Source of the DNA: Xylaria sp. FL1777
Lineage: Eukaryota > Ascomycota > Sordariomycetes > Xylariales > Xylariaceae
DNA length: 64,000 nucleotides
Direction: 5' to 3'
Assembly (NCBI GenBank): GCA_022578965.1
Contig: MU400519.1
Coordinates: 310,001 to 374,000 of the forward strand
Positions 1-13,284 of the stretch are shown here, piece by piece. Positions within the stretch are counted from its first letter, which is position 1. Every line of letters starts with the position of its first letter. A model generated the notes under the pieces. It saw nothing but the letters and a program-made list of their open reading frames with translations, ran no database searches and was not told the DNA's origin. The position numbers and the translations under genes are program-made.

Positions 1-3000
1 TCTTAGATCTCACTCCATCTATGCAAGATGAGATCCCGAAGTCAACCCTTTCACAAGGTACCCCTCTGCATTATCACCTACCAGGTTCACTACACTCGTC
101 GGAGTTTTTATGATGCTGTGTTCATGCAAGGGCTATCTAGAGAGACCTAGGCCACTACGTTCCGCCAGAGAAGGAGAGAGACGGAGGGAGGGAGGAAGAA
201 AGAGTAAAGGTAAGTAACTTCAGAGTCGGCGACCTGAGTTGATATTGTGAGCAGGATTGTTTTATAATGGTTCCAAGGTTGAGACCAAGCGTAAGACACT
301 AAGTTTTCCACTTGTCGACGCAGTAAATATGACGAGCATGTTAAAGCATCAACGACACATGTGGATAATCGTGGCTGGCCATTTTGATGTAGGTCAATGC
401 CTGCGATGCCTCTTGTAGTGAAGACACCCACACCTTGTCCGCTCGTAGGGATGTTTCCTGCATGAGCACGGTGTCGGGCAACACGCTTCTCCTCTGCTGT
501 GAGATAGCCTGTAGTATCAGGTATACCCAACGCTACTTGGCTGGAATGACGAAGCGTTGCTACACGAACCAGCTATACGCACGACTCACAATCACTTCGG
601 AAGAAGTCGCTGAAGTAGCGCCAAAAACATCTTGCAACTACAAACAAAATGATCCACGAGGACTCTGCATGCTATCGATTCAACGCCGAGGCACGTGTCC
701 TGACCTACATCTCTATCTAATTGTTCACACTGTTTAGTTACTTACTACGGAGCGAACACCCCCATCGTTTTGTGTCGCGTGATACGACTAATCCTTGGGT
801 GACTATCTGACAACATGCGGGCCGACCCAGAGCCACGGTAACAACGCTATCCGAGAAGTCTCCTCACAAACTAAACCTATTTCTCTCCTCGGTTCAGCCA
901 ATGAAACAGTATATCTATTAGTTTGACAGCTCGTGTAAGTGCTGCAAAGGTGCAGCTAGACTAGTAGCTCATCTGCCCACGAGAGCATGAACCAGCGTCC
1001 ACTGCTCGACTCCTAGTCATGTTCGTTCGTAAGGTGGAAAGCCATAACCCATATGCGTAAGCTGTATAAAGTACAGTTAGCATTTGACAACTCATCTATT
1101 GCTATGTATGGCCTCGACTCAACCTGACTACTACGTAATCCTATACTCAAGTACTAATTACGGTCAGAATGTCGGTGGATCCTACCTCTCAGGGCAGACG
1201 ATTGGTATGGCTAGAAGCTGGCATTGCCATACCCCCCCCTTGGGGGATAAATTAGGAACGGATGTGTTTGGATGTATGATCTCCTTCTCTGATTTCCCGT
1301 GTATGTGTGCGAAGACCTACGTTTCTGTGGGCGGGAACCTGTAGGTAAACGGCCCGGATCACACCCACAGGAGTCTGGCTAATGCAAACCACCTTTAACA
1401 TGGATGTGATTCTTTGGAGTCAGCCGACTAAATCGTTATTCATTATTACCCTTCTTCTCGATGACCCACCTACCTCCCTAAGAACGTTGATGCGTTCTGC
1501 CGCAACTAGGTCGGTAGCCGGCTGCAACTAATAAAGAGCCAGTAGGGAAACGCCGAGCGAGTGACATTACCTTCGTATATGCCAAGGCTTTAACAGCATG
1601 TCGGCTTTACGATTTGATCCCAGCTCAAGTAGTCTGGACTCGGGATAGGTACTTAGACAGCATCAGCGGAGTTACTACCCACGCACCATGGGGCATTAAA
1701 TATCATGTCGCTTTGTTGACTCTTTCCAGCAACTGGAATCAGAATGGTAATCCCAGGGCTCACCTTGGAACAACAACATCGCCTCGATTACCTTATTTGT
1801 CTTCAGTCCAGAGTTGGGCGTGGATGTCGAGTTTCGACTAAATCAACACGTCAAGCATTATATTCCTATTGGACATCTTTGGCAAGGCCTGGATGCTGTT
1901 AACCCATTTGTTAGGCCTGGCCCCTGCAAGTTGGGAACCAGATATGCAAGGACAAGCTTTGCCTGGTATAGTATGGGCTTGAAAATTACTTACTGCGTAC
2001 GGTAACCAAGGGCCTTGCTTCTAGACTAATGCAATACTCCCCCACCCTGGTTCAGCTATAGAAAAAAGCAAGTCCGTCGGATTACGAAAACAACTCAAGG
2101 GTTTCGGCACTTATCATGACATGCAAACTAAGGCATACCATCCGGTATTGGGTAAAGAAAAACGAAGGAGACAGACGAGGCTCACATGCCGCGACTAACG
2201 CATGGTTCTTCCTTGCACGAAATCGGCCGCGCCTTGCAACATCAGGCATTGTAGGACCTATGTATGACAGTGTAATAGCAACTCGGGGAATTTCTTTTGT
2301 TCCGATTTCACTAGTATAGTACCGTCATGGTGTCACGGTTTCGCGGTGCAGCCAATTCCGTCCCATTGGGTCGTAACGGTTTTCGAAGAACAGCGGCGCA
2401 TTCTCGCCTGAGTCGCAAGCCATGTACCACAAACTCACCCATTGATGCAAAGTGCATGGTTGGGTACGGACTAGGATCCTCGTTACGGAAGCTCTCCGGT
2501 ACAACAGCTGCACAGCACGCTAATCAGCGGAATGCCGTGCTTTGATACGACGGACACCTCGTCCGAAGCTAGGTATTGGGAACAATCGAGCTTTCCACAC
2601 CACCCATCCACCACATTCACCCGATATGCATCTCCCTGGTGAGTGTCACGAAGCCCAACGAGACATGCAGTTTGACAGCAGCGCTCATGCGTGTTTGGCA
2701 GAAGGTGAGACATACCTGCCGCAGTAACCAACGACATCATCAACAACGCGGCATGCGCCTCGTCTATTCGTATGCCATAGTGGGGGAACAAGGTTCACAT
2801 TTCAACATCTCGTTTACTGTACTCTACAATCTCGCACATTCCTTTTCCGCATTGTCCCAAATCATCGACATGGGATACACAGGCGTATCCACCCCCACTA
2901 ACTACGTTCGTTGTCTTTCTTTCTTTTGCACCCCAATTGTTCGGCACCAGTGGGCCAGGATGCGTCTAGTAACTCTTGCATATCGCCCTATACTACAAAA

Positions 3001-5500
3001 GAGAGAGACCTCGATGTCACATACCACAAACGAAGTATTGGTCTAACTATATTGATTTGCCCTCCCACATCTGGCCATGCTAGGGAACTCTTAGGGCCCA
3101 CCGCTCCGGAGTACCTGGGTCAAGTGTTTAAGGAGGAGAACTGAGAAGGACATGGTCCATAGTCTCAGCCTGTAGAGAAAAAGCAAATACCGGGACGGGA
3201 TCGACTTTACTTACTACGCCTACTGGAGACGACTAACGCAGGTGACCATCTCGTTGTGGTTCACCTCATCTCTCTCTGGTATACCATGATAGAAAAACCT
3301 AGGCATTCGCTTTTTCTTTCTGATCTGCTTGATTGTTTCCCCCTTCCCACATGTGTTGCTTTGCCCAGCTTAACCTTGCATCATCTATGCTTTTTCACAC
3401 CCCTTTGACCACTCCCTCCTATCACCAACCGCCGTATACACCCATCCATGATGCAAGATGCCGTATGCCGTCGAATCTGCCGAATAATTTCCTTCCCATA
3501 TCCGTGCTGCATCACCGTTGTGCAAACAGTCTTTTAGGGCGCCTCTAGCTAATCCTTAGCTGCCACATCACTATCGTTCTCTATCCCTCGCGTTTTCTCC
3601 GTCCGATATTACTTGGTACTATCGGAAACTGAAAGGTACCTGCTACTATCTGACGGAAGAGACATAGGACGTGGAGCAGCCGCGAAAGGGATAAAGTCAA
3701 GGCAAATCAACGCCTTATTTAAACTCTTACCCAGACACGTCAGTTCAATATCTGCTCATGGTCACCTCCAATCAAGGGTTCAAACTAGTCAGGTGCTTCG
3801 TGGATTCATATAAGACTGCTCAACTATCCTTAACTACATTTATGTTTTGAGTGTCCGGCTAGTCTGGTTATTCATGCAAGTTTAGACTGCGCTGGAAAGC
3901 CCAATTCAACAACCAATCAGGTCTGGTCAGAGTTATAATTATAACCACTGAGAGACATCAGCCAATACGCCAACGGGCAAATCTGAACGCTATGCCATCC
4001 GGTTCCCGCCGCTCTCATCAGCCGACTTCTCCATGGCAAGACAGGCTCGAAGGTTTGACGCAATGCTGCATTTGATGCTGGTGGAAGAAGCAACGACTGA
4101 CATTCCTGGCTAGAGGTCTGCCGAGACTATCAAATTCAACCGCCTGACTACCAACTTGTGTCAGACCGACGAGGCAAGTCTCTTACAACTACTATTATTA
4201 TCGTGTTCTTATGTGACACGAGGACTCATTTCCTGCATGTGTTAACACGTGCTCTGTCTTTCCTTAGGTGGTCGTACGGCCTGGTCTAGCGTTGTCGTGG
4301 TGTACGGTAAGCGCATCGAGGCGCGTTATTGGTACGACGGCAACAATCTCAACAATGCTAGAGAAGACGCCGCGGAAGCCGCACTGCACTGGCTATCCAA
4401 CAGTTCGGGACTCAGCAGCGGATGGTGAGCGAGTCAATCGACCAATTGGTTACTCAATCGATTGGGGATTGTACTCGTCTTTGGTGACAGCAGCAGGTCC
4501 TCATGTCCACTGGGCACAATATAGGCTGCATTAGCGTTGTTGCGATGGAATGGGGACCTTTTAACGACCATATACCGTCTTGATTCGCACTTTTCCTTCT
4601 GCTTTGCTTTTGTTTGACCTCCCTGTCCCGTATGATAACAATCGGAGTTTCGGAAAGGATCTAGTAGCCCCACGGCCAATGAGGGAAAGGGTAGAAAACC
4701 GGCATTCCGTTACGACCTCATCATACAACCGGCGCACGATATTCATTTGTCTTTCACGGTACAAGCATCTTTCCCCCCTACACATCTTGCTCAAAGAGAA
4801 TCGAGCCCATTGGCGTCTTACAGGAGCTTCTAGGGACGATGTGTTGAGTTTTCTTACCACTTTTCATTTCTTAGATTCAAGGCTCGGAGGCTCACGAGGA
4901 GGGAAAATGGTGTCTCAAACGGGGTTCAATTGGGTTCGTCATTGAAGTGTTCAACATAGTATGCTGAGGGTGCTAGTTGAATCGAAAAATTCTGGTTTCA
5001 TTTGGGGCATTTGGAAAGGAGTTCAGAGAAAAGCTAAACTTTCCCCTATCTCGTTATTTTGCCTATCTTCCTTCTGGTTCCATTCATCCACAGTCACCAG
5101 AGAGGATGAGGATAGGCCAAGATGTTCGTTCTTTACGACAAGGTGGAACCCCCCTTACCCCCCTTTTTTAACACGGCTTACTCGTCCTGCACGGGGTGAG
5201 CGAGGACAAGATGGAGGGAAGGGGGGAGTGCGTATCGTGGAGATAGGTGACTATCGCCAGCCACTTTGGTGCGACTAGCTGGACGAAATGAAGCCTAAGA
5301 AACGATAGTTGGAAAAGAAGGGCGGGGCAAAAGCAAAATAACTCATCGAGGGCTACGAAAGGATCAGGACAGAATGAGAAAAGTAAACATTTGTTGATTG
5401 AACGTCGTTTTGCGACATCGGATTGCTGAGTGACGATGCAATGCATTGCTTTTTCTCGAGGAACTATGAAATGACTAGTTGCGCACTAGAGATGGCCTTG
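1..5500. other. gene-poor stretch, no supported gene
   Basis: I read this stretch on both strands and found no conserved domain, no chain of exons joined by fungal splice signals, and no tRNA or rRNA fold. The open frames present (the longest about 156 codons, at 2576-3046 on the plus strand) have mixed composition, no recognisable motif and no plausible upstream or downstream exons. Base composition looks fairly even. The ACCTAGGT-type motifs common elsewhere in the window are not obvious here. It may be old non-coding or degraded sequence; its nature is unknown. Confidence 0.5.
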
Positions 5501-5539
5501 GTGAGCTCCTCCACACCACATACTGAGTCCACAAAGGCA

Positions 5540-5600
5540 TATATCACCACACACACACAAACACACAGACACACACACTCACGTACGCACGTACACGCGG
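5540..5600. repeat. imperfect CA/CG-rich microsatellite
   Basis: A run of mostly CA dinucleotides with interruptions (ACACACACAA, ACACAGACAC) passes into alternating purine-pyrimidine ACGTACGCACGTACACGCG. Alternating tracts of this kind can adopt Z-form DNA, but nothing here shows a function. Confidence 0.75.
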
Positions 5601-8175
5601 GCACATGCCCACGCATACTGGTATACAGACGCAGATGGATACTTGTCATACTGACTTACCAATGGAAACTTGTCAAAATCTCTCGTCTAGGGTTGTCTAC
5701 TCAGGGCACCGTACCCTAGACAATCTGTGTGCGACTCTCTCTTATCAGCCACATCTTGGGTGGTGATGGTGGGATTCGACAGAGGGTTATCAGTATCGTC
5801 AGCACGAGATGCGATTGGGGACGACGTGCAGGCTCATTGACACCGTCGCAGCGCTACTTGACGGGCTAAGCCAATTGGCCCACTTCAGCACAAGCGTCTT
5901 ATACTCGTAATAGTCTAATGGGTAGGGCTAGGGGAGTTCGGAATTTCCTAATCATTGTGGGGGAAGAGATCTGAGTCTAGTCCTAGATCGGCCGGGCTCA
6001 GTCTGGGGGTGAGTGGGTGGCGAGTCAGTTTGGATTGGGTAGATACTAGATTCCAGATACTATGTCGACGCACGACCTGTTTGTTTCCTGGCGCAGCCCC
6101 AAGGGGAGTGAGGGTGACGAGTCGCGAGGCGCGAGGTGGGAGAGTTTGTTGTTACGTGATTTGACCGAGATGATTACCGGTTTTCCAGTTTCGCAGTCCC
6201 GTGACAAGCGCCGCAGACGACATAGCGACAAGAGAGGTCGAGCGGAGGGTGACATGGCATGGCATGGCACAAGGCGACAGTAAGATTCGACACAAGGAAT
6301 CCATAGCAAGGACCTGTGGCGCTGTAGCATGGCGGTGACACGAGGCAAGGCACTGGATCACAGAGCGTGGTGTATAGACGCACGTGCAACTCATGACGGT
6401 GCAGGGCTTGCATGGTGTTGATGAGGCAGCAAGAAGAAGCGGGAAAGCAATAATTCCCAATAAGAAACCACCCACTAACCATTGCAGACGAGCATACGAG
6501 GCGTATGGATGGGTCAATAGCACTATAAGATCAAGTCCGACATGTAAGACATACATGACATGATACAGCCAGGTACGCCAATGCACCCACTATACTGGCA
6601 TACGGACGGACGATTCACTGATGGCCAGAAAAACAAATCTGGTATACTAGAACCGAGCTCCAATGCACGGGACTTACAAGGACGTATGCAACACATCACA
6701 AGACTGAGAGTACCATATTATTCGTTAATCTACCACAACTAGCATATTTACGTAGTATAGTTACTAAGTTTAGTATTGTGTGACGAGATAAACGAGAGCG
6801 GAAAGGCGAACATGGCATCCATTGATTGCGCTCTGAATAAGCCCAATGTCGCCCCTCCAAACAAGCCACCCCCATTCTACGTCCCGGGGAAGCAGATATC
6901 TGGTCCCTTACATGTCCGCCCGGCCAGTCACGACTGGCGGTGGTGTGATTAGGCGAGCGGGACCGACAATACAACGTCGGCGTCTGTCCAGAGGGCTGAA
7001 AAAGAGGTGCAATGCCGGTACTATGAAGATCATGTGGGTATTAATGGTGCTGTGGTGCAGGCGGTCGATGTAACGCGGACGGCATTGGCTACGATATCAC
7101 ATGATCGCCGATGGAGCGTGGAGCGCGGAGCAGCGAGTCTAGACAGTTGGCAGGCCATTGCATGCCACGGTATGCCACGGTATGCCACGATAAGGCAGGC
7201 GAGGCGATTGGTATGTGTGTCAGTATGTCCCCAGTATACTTACATACTTACCCAATATAACCTACCCACTACCCACTACCCAGTAGCACGCGTTGGCGCA
7301 TGATCGACTGTCTTGGTGAGTCTTGGTGCTGCGGCGGCCGGGACTTCCGGGGGGGGGGAGGAGGTGTCAGCTCTGTATCTGCCCAGACAAAAACCCAACA
7401 AGAAGCCAAACAACGAGCTGAGTTGGCCGGCGATTCGATTCGATTAGATTCGTCTGCCCGCGTTGGCTGTTTGGGGGATGCCGAAATCGCAGTAGTCGCC
7501 GTTCTGGGTCTCTGGCCGTGCGCATTGGCGGGTATCGTGATGTGATTTGAGTTGTAATGGAAATGGAAAAAGCAATGCGTCGCAGGTAATAAATAGCAAA
7601 TAAAATGCACAAATCTTCAAGGCGGCATGAGAAGGAAGTCGGCTGGACAGGGATGGGGGAGCGGGATGGAGAGGGGCTAGTGTGGGATGTGTTAGTAGGT
7701 ATTAGTCTAGGTACCTATCTTATCAGCTGTGGCTGAACTAGTATACCTACCTAGGTAGGTATGCGTACCTAAGAACCTTATGCGCATGTTTACTATACGC
7801 TAAGTGGACAAGTGAAACCTGCAAGCAAGCCCCGCGCCTCTGGCTTTGGTGTCAGCCACACATCATACGACCAGCCACATTACCGGCTACCGGATCCCGG
7901 ATACCAGGTACGCAGTCAAGCCACGGAAAGATCCCTGCCGCCGGAACAACTTCGACGGGCAGCTTTCAGCTTTGCCGGACGCACCCAAATCTTGTTGAAG
8001 ATACCAAGGACAGGGCACGAACCACGCACCTACCACGACGGCGACCAACGCGACAGCCGACCAATTGGAGTGAGTGAACAGTGAACACGCGGTCGAGGGG
8101 ACTGGCACCGGTGGGAGGACGGGCCCTGTCTATGCGATATACCGATACCAGACACCGAACGCCACCCACTCACTT
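5601..8175. other. intergenic, no supported gene; short direct repeats and one motif cluster
   Basis: No coding exon was recognised. The stretch contains small repeats: a GCATG-rich run near 6255-6267, three near-identical copies of a TGCCACGG/TATGCCACGG unit at about 7161-7190, a G9 run near 7350, and a palindromic ACCTAC/CTAGGTAGG cluster near 7744-7769. The right end is the presumed promoter and leader of the mitochondrial S7 gene. Confidence 0.5.
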
Positions 8176-9300
8176 ATGGCTTCGAAAATAGCAAGTCCGT
8201 GGAGGTCGGTCCGGAGTCTCGCCGTGCGGACGCGGCCATCACGGCCTCCTCATCGCCATCATGTCCTCCAGACGGCCTCGAGACCCCCCCTCCCTGCAGC
8301 GACGAGAGGCCTCGCCAACGACGCATCCCTGTATCCGCCCTTCGGTGACGCCGCCGATTTCCCTCCGCCAGAGTCAGAATCAGAATCAACACCCGAACCC
8401 CGCGCACCACGGCCCTTGAAGCCGTTCGCCGACAACTTCATGAACGCCGAGGCCGTCGCGGCCCTCGAACAGGCTGTTGCCGGTGAAGATGTCGTAACTC
8501 TCGCTGCAGAGGGCCTCAAGTTCGGCATGCCTGCGCCGGCTGCGAAGCACGAACAGCTGCAGGACCGCCAGCATCCCGTCATCCACCAGATTACCCGCAT
8601 GCTGATGCGGGACGGCAAACTGAGCAAGGCGCAGAAGGTGCGTATTACATGCTTCCCTTCGCCTAACAACCCTCCCTCCTCTGCTTTCTATGGTCTTCAT
8701 ATCTGTGGCCTCTGCTTCGTTTCTGGAGCTAGATCGATAATCACAGAAGAGTTCGGTTCTTAACAAGGGGAGAAAAATTGAGCTGGGATAAATATTCGAT
8801 GGAAGCAACAAATACAAGAAAGAAAAAGCTGACGTCTCATCCCCAAATAGCACGTCTCCCTAATCCTTAACTACCTCCGCACCAGCCCGCCGCCAAGAGT
8901 CTCGCCCTTGCGTCCTCTGCTCCCCGGCTCGCCGCCTCCCGAAGAGCTTCCACTGAACCCGCTCCTCTACCTCACGCTCGCCATAGACTCGGTGGCGCCG
9001 ATAGTGCGCGTCCGCAGTTTGAAGGGGATGGCGGGTGGTGGCAACGCGCTCGAGGTACCGGAACCCATCGACTCGCGCACCCGCCGTCGCCAGGCCATCA
9101 TCTGGATCCTCGACAACGTGAACAAAAAGCGTTCGACGGGCTCCGGCCCCAAGCAGTTCGCCGCCCGCTTCGGCCAGGAGATCATTTCCGTCATCGAGGG
9201 CCGCTCCTCTGTCTGGGACCGTCGCCAGGTCCTGCACAAGTTGGGCACCGCCGCCCGCGCCAATCTAGCACACCCCCGTCTCTCGTTCAAGAAGAAGTAA
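8176..9300 (+). CDS. RSM7: mitochondrial small-subunit ribosomal protein S7 (uS7m)
   Basis: This encodes the mitochondrial uS7 protein, which binds the 3' major domain of the small-subunit rRNA in the mitochondrial ribosome head. There are two exons, 8176-8637 and 8851-9300, with a 213-nt intron (donor GTGCGT, acceptor AAATAG), giving about 303 aa. The first ~90 residues are Arg/Ser/Pro-rich with few acidic residues at the start, as in a mitochondrial presequence. The S7 fold follows: HPVIHQITRMLMRDGKLSKAQK, interrupted by the intron, then LNYLRTSPPPRVSP, PIVRVRSLKGMAGG and the C-terminal RRRQAIIWILDN helix, ending in KKK. The frame is open upstream to 8074, but the ATG at 8176 begins the presequence-like segment and is preferred. 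The gene converges on the RanGTP-binding protein gene. The family call is from motif recognition only. Confidence 0.88.
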
Positions 9301-10103
9301 GCGGGGTTGGTTATTTATAGAGCATTTATCGCCTGGATCATATAGATGAGAGGGGGGGGGGGGGGACAAAAATGAAGCACCGCGCCGCCGACCCTTAGAT
9401 GGCACGGAGCGAAATAGGACAGAATGAGAGCATGTGTTGAATAGAAGACACGCCGCGCGGAAACGAACCTGCGTTTGCTCTACACAATATATATCACCGT
9501 AGTCGGCCGCGCAATCCATATGACAGGACACGACGGCGACTTACCACAAAATGTACTTACCTATACTGTACAAAGATGTATTTTTTGCTCTATCCTTAAG
9601 TTCCTCACGAGGCCTAGAGCCGAAAGGTGAACTCGATACTGGTCGCGACCGCTCTTCGGTTCCCGACTACGTGTGTATCCCCCATTCCCCGGCATCAATT
9701 CCAATCCATGTACCGTGAAGGCGTTCCTACAATTGAGTATCTACCTACCTCACTGGTTTCAAATAAATATATATATAGAATATAGGAAAAGAACGAAGCC
9801 TAGATGGTCGGTCGTACATGCGCGCATCGATGAATCCATTGACAAGTCTCAATCAATTAATCAATTTAAATCGGCTGTAAATCCGAGGCTTGCAGTATTC
9901 TTCCCTCCAGCAGGGGTACATACATAACTTCGCCATAGATCCCACTTCGTCTATGGATCACCGTATAAGACCATTCTTTTATCTAGTTACCCCTTTATTA
10001 GACCCCATGCGCCACGCCGAAACAAGAGACAAGATAAGATGCATCTTATCGGTAAAAATATGTGTAGAGTACAGAGGCTCTTCCCTACGCGCCATGCACG
10101 TCC
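9301..10103. other. shared 3' region between convergent genes
   Basis: This separates the 3' ends of the S7m and RanGTP-binding protein genes. It contains a G14 homopolymer at 9352-9365 and an AT-rich stretch near 9760-9870, suitable for 3' untranslated sequence and poly(A) signals. I see no gene in it. Confidence 0.55.
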
Positions 10104-12082
10104 TCATGACGACGGATCCGCGTAGGGATCGAAGCCGACTTTCCTCTCGGCCTCGGCGCTCGCGGCCAGGCGTTCTTTGCCGTGCAGGCCACTAGTCGAC
10201 ACTGACTCGTCGAGATAAAACTTGAGCACGTGGTCTGGGATGGCGAGGTGCGTCGTTTGCTCAAACTCTTGCAGACTCGTCAAGCGGAGGAGCATCTCTA
10301 GGAGCGATAAAGACGTCTTGATTGCGCCGAAGGGGGACCGTTCGATCAATTTCGTCGAAGCCATATCCACGAGTCTTGGGTTCACGCTTCGAGATAGGGT
10401 GGTCTCTCTGCTGTGAGTATCGGGTTGGGGTTGAGGATTTGGGGTCGTGGGTTGTTGAGCGTAGGAGTCACTCGATGAAGGGCGAGAAGATGATGAGGCG
10501 ATATTCATCCGATTTAGCTGCGTGATGAGATTTAAATCGACAGATGGACGAGCCGTATGTCGCGGACGACAGTCAGGCACACTCTGGTCATCTGGCGTCG
10601 AATCCTTTTCGTTGCCTGTTGAGTCCGAGTCTGAATCGGAGTTACTGTTGCTATCATCTACATCAAAGACTTCCAAAGCTATCCATTCCGGGTCCAGATC
10701 CTGCGGGATACTCCAGTCTTCATGTTTCGGACAGGTTTTCGGGGTCTGGGATGTTATCGCGGAGCAGGCCGGCTCGTTGCGTAGTTCCATTTCTTCTCGA
10801 AGTTGGAAGTCAATACATTCCTGGGAACCTGCCTCCGATGCCTGAGTTTCCACTACGCTATCTTCTGGGCTGTTCGTTGTGAGCACAGGATTACCTGGTA
10901 CATGAACAACCGGTACGGTATTGACGTCTCTCTTGATTAGCAGTACCGGACTACTTGAGGCACCATCATCGCTGTTGATGTTGAGGATCTTTCCCACATC
11001 GGCGTAGAACATCTTAGAGATCTGATGAATGGGAATGGACTCTCGAATACCCGCTAAGGACAGGCCATCGTAGGAAGTGGGTTGAGAGTCTTTGTCCTCG
11101 AACGTATGCAGGCGTCCATCATCTAAGTCTTCCACCACTTGAAGCTTATATGCATAATGTACACGAGGGCTGCTGTCTCCTATTCCGTTTGATAGGTCGT
11201 CTAGCGATACCCGAAGTAGTCGCACTCGCGCTTTGTGCATGATCTCTTGCCACATCGGCTTCCTCTGTCCTTCTTCGACTCCATAAGGCTCTTGCGCTCC
11301 GTCAGCCGAGGCATGGCCCCGAAACAGCATGTACAATGACAAGGTGAAATCTGGCCCTATCTGCATTGGCTGGCTTGGATCGAGTATGAACTGGGTATCC
11401 CCTACGTTCACCAACATACTCGCTTGTAACAGACGAGAAGGTGAGAAAGATGACGACGACGCCTGCATGCCACCTATAGCAGACACCCAAAGATTGATCA
11501 GAGGGATCGCATCATCGATGCTCATGATGAGGGCTTTGATATCCCCTATGATCCCGGCGAGCTCGGCCTGGCGACGAGCGACTGCTGCCTTGTCTTCCCG
11601 GGCTCCACCTGATAGCGGTGTCTGTGTGGATGTGGCGACCTTCAACCGTTCACCCAGGGCGTCGATATCCTCACGTAGTCCCCGGGAAGTGCGCACTACT
11701 GTTTCGAGAGCAGAATCTCCTCTCGTGTAACGGAGCTCGATGGATTCTAAGATGGGAGACACCAACTTTCGTGTCCCTGTCAACACCTATCAGGAGCCTG
11801 CCGGATAAGACGAATCTGACTCACCTCGATCTTTCGGGTCAGACGCCTTTGTAGCTGGCCAAGCTCGGCTCGTAGAGGGTCGAAGTCAACGGTCTACGAG
11901 AGATGTGTGAGTCGTGTTGCTGTCATCGCGATGGCCGTTGTCGTCACGCTCGACCGACGACGTGGGCTTACCTTGAGCAGCTGAGCGCCCTGTTTAATGA
12001 CATAGGTCGACGTCAAGGCGATACACGATCTAACGGCATAACTGGTGGCATGGTAGGATAGCTTGGCGAGGAATGCGTCCAT
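10104..12082 (-). CDS. RanGTP-binding protein (fungal Yrb30-type Ran-binding family)
   Basis: The protein appears to be the fungal family that binds the GTP form of Ran and modulates its cycle in nucleocytoplasmic transport. Three exons read 12082-11972, 11893-11825 and 11786-10104, all phase 0, with donors GTAAG and GTGAGT and acceptors CGTAG and ATAG. The product is about 620 aa. The N-terminus (MDAFLAKLSYHATSYAVRS, then TYVIKQGAQLLK) and the following RAELGQLQRRLTRKIEVL helix are the family's signature start. The middle, to about residue 340, is the conserved body. The C-terminal part is low-complexity and acidic (a Ser-Asn-Asp repeat near residue 450) and ends in a short ordered stretch. 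No enzyme motif is visible. Family assignment is by recognition, and the precise effect on Ran is inferred. Confidence 0.75.
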
Positions 12083-13284
12083 CGCAGCGGCAATGGCTCA
12101 GTTGCTTCTGCTCCCGACAAGAAGCTCTGCAGACCTGGATGTTGTAGATGCATCGGAAGAAACCGTGTCCTATCCGTTCACAAAACAAAAGAAGGCACTA
12201 GATAAGGTATCAGGACGAGATGAATGTAGTTGGTTGGCGGTATGAAAACTATGAAGGTCCCGGCTTGTGGTAAGTAAGGTAAGGTAAGGTAGCTAGCTAG
12301 CTCTCTGGCTTACCTAAGGCGCTGCACATGCTACCATGTTCTATAGGTACTTTATATCAGGTAGTACTGCACTGTATACACCTACCTCACCTGCGGCAAC
12401 AATACAACTATGACTGGCTACATGAGGTGCAGTTTATAAGAAGGGTAGAGCAAACTTGGAATGGATAGGTACGGTAGCAAAAAGGATGTTCGTAGGTACC
12501 TAGCATATGTACGGTGTGTGTCTTTATGGATCAGTTAGGTCCCTAGATACCCACTCAGGAACCCACTCAGTTACTGCCACAGAACCGTAGGTAACTTCAG
12601 TGCCCAATGAGTTACCTGCCCTAGCATATAAATGACACAAAAACAGGTACCCCGCCACGTGCCAAACTGCCAAACAAACCACCTCCAATTTCTATGGCGC
12701 CCGTGCCGAGCTACTTCTCCCTGAGGGGGACACTCCCATTTTTTTATTAGACTCTCATGAGCAGGCCAAGTTTATATATCATTCGCATAATGACACAAGG
12801 TCGAGATTCGTGCAGAATTATTTACTCGGATGCTAATGGGCTGAAAGATATAACGTTCGCCCTTACATCCAGCCAGGTAGGAGATCCTAACTAGCTGATA
12901 CCTTCAACTCATCCCTTTTTCACACCAAGAGGAAGGCAAAACACAAATAAGAGAGACAAAACGGATAAACAACTTTCTGGAATTCGCTTGCTGATTAAGC
13001 TGTCGCCTATCTTCTTTTAGGTTGAACTCTACAAATCAATGCAACTAGATAAACATATAATCCCTACAGGGACTCTGTTCATCGACCACCTTACTCGCCT
13101 ACTTGATACATAGGTAAATAAGTAGGGAGCTACTAACGAGACGATACACTGCATCCCTCACGCTTCTCCAGCCAAGGAAGTCATTACTCTAATTCATGTT
13201 GTTGTCTACCACGTTAATTGTCGATACTCACTAGCCTTCTCATCTTTCATCCATCTCTCAGTTTCCGCCCTCTATCTTCTTTGA
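12083..13284. other. intergenic between two tandem minus-strand genes
   Basis: This holds the promoter of the RanGTP-binding protein gene and the 3' flank of PAN2. A GGTAAGTAAGGTAAGGTAAG tract followed by GCTAGCTAGCT lies near 12270-12302, with scattered TAGGTACC elements. I see no coding exon. Confidence 0.55.

Noticed and set aside
2576..3046. 156-codon open frame on the plus strand
   Set aside because: No domain, no splice partners and no coding-like composition; long frames by chance are expected in a 5 kb block of this GC content.
6152..6586. 144-codon minus-strand frame with hydrophobic segments
   Set aside because: It overlaps other frames of similar size, lies in a repeat-containing stretch and resembles no membrane-protein family.
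8074..8175. 34-codon upstream extension of the S7m frame
   Set aside because: The upstream part lacks presequence character, while the ATG at 8176 starts a typical one.
10104..11786. RanGTP-binding gene as a single-exon 560-residue protein
   Set aside because: The frame has no ATG at its start (it begins with GTG), and two upstream exons with good splice signals supply the family's N-terminus.
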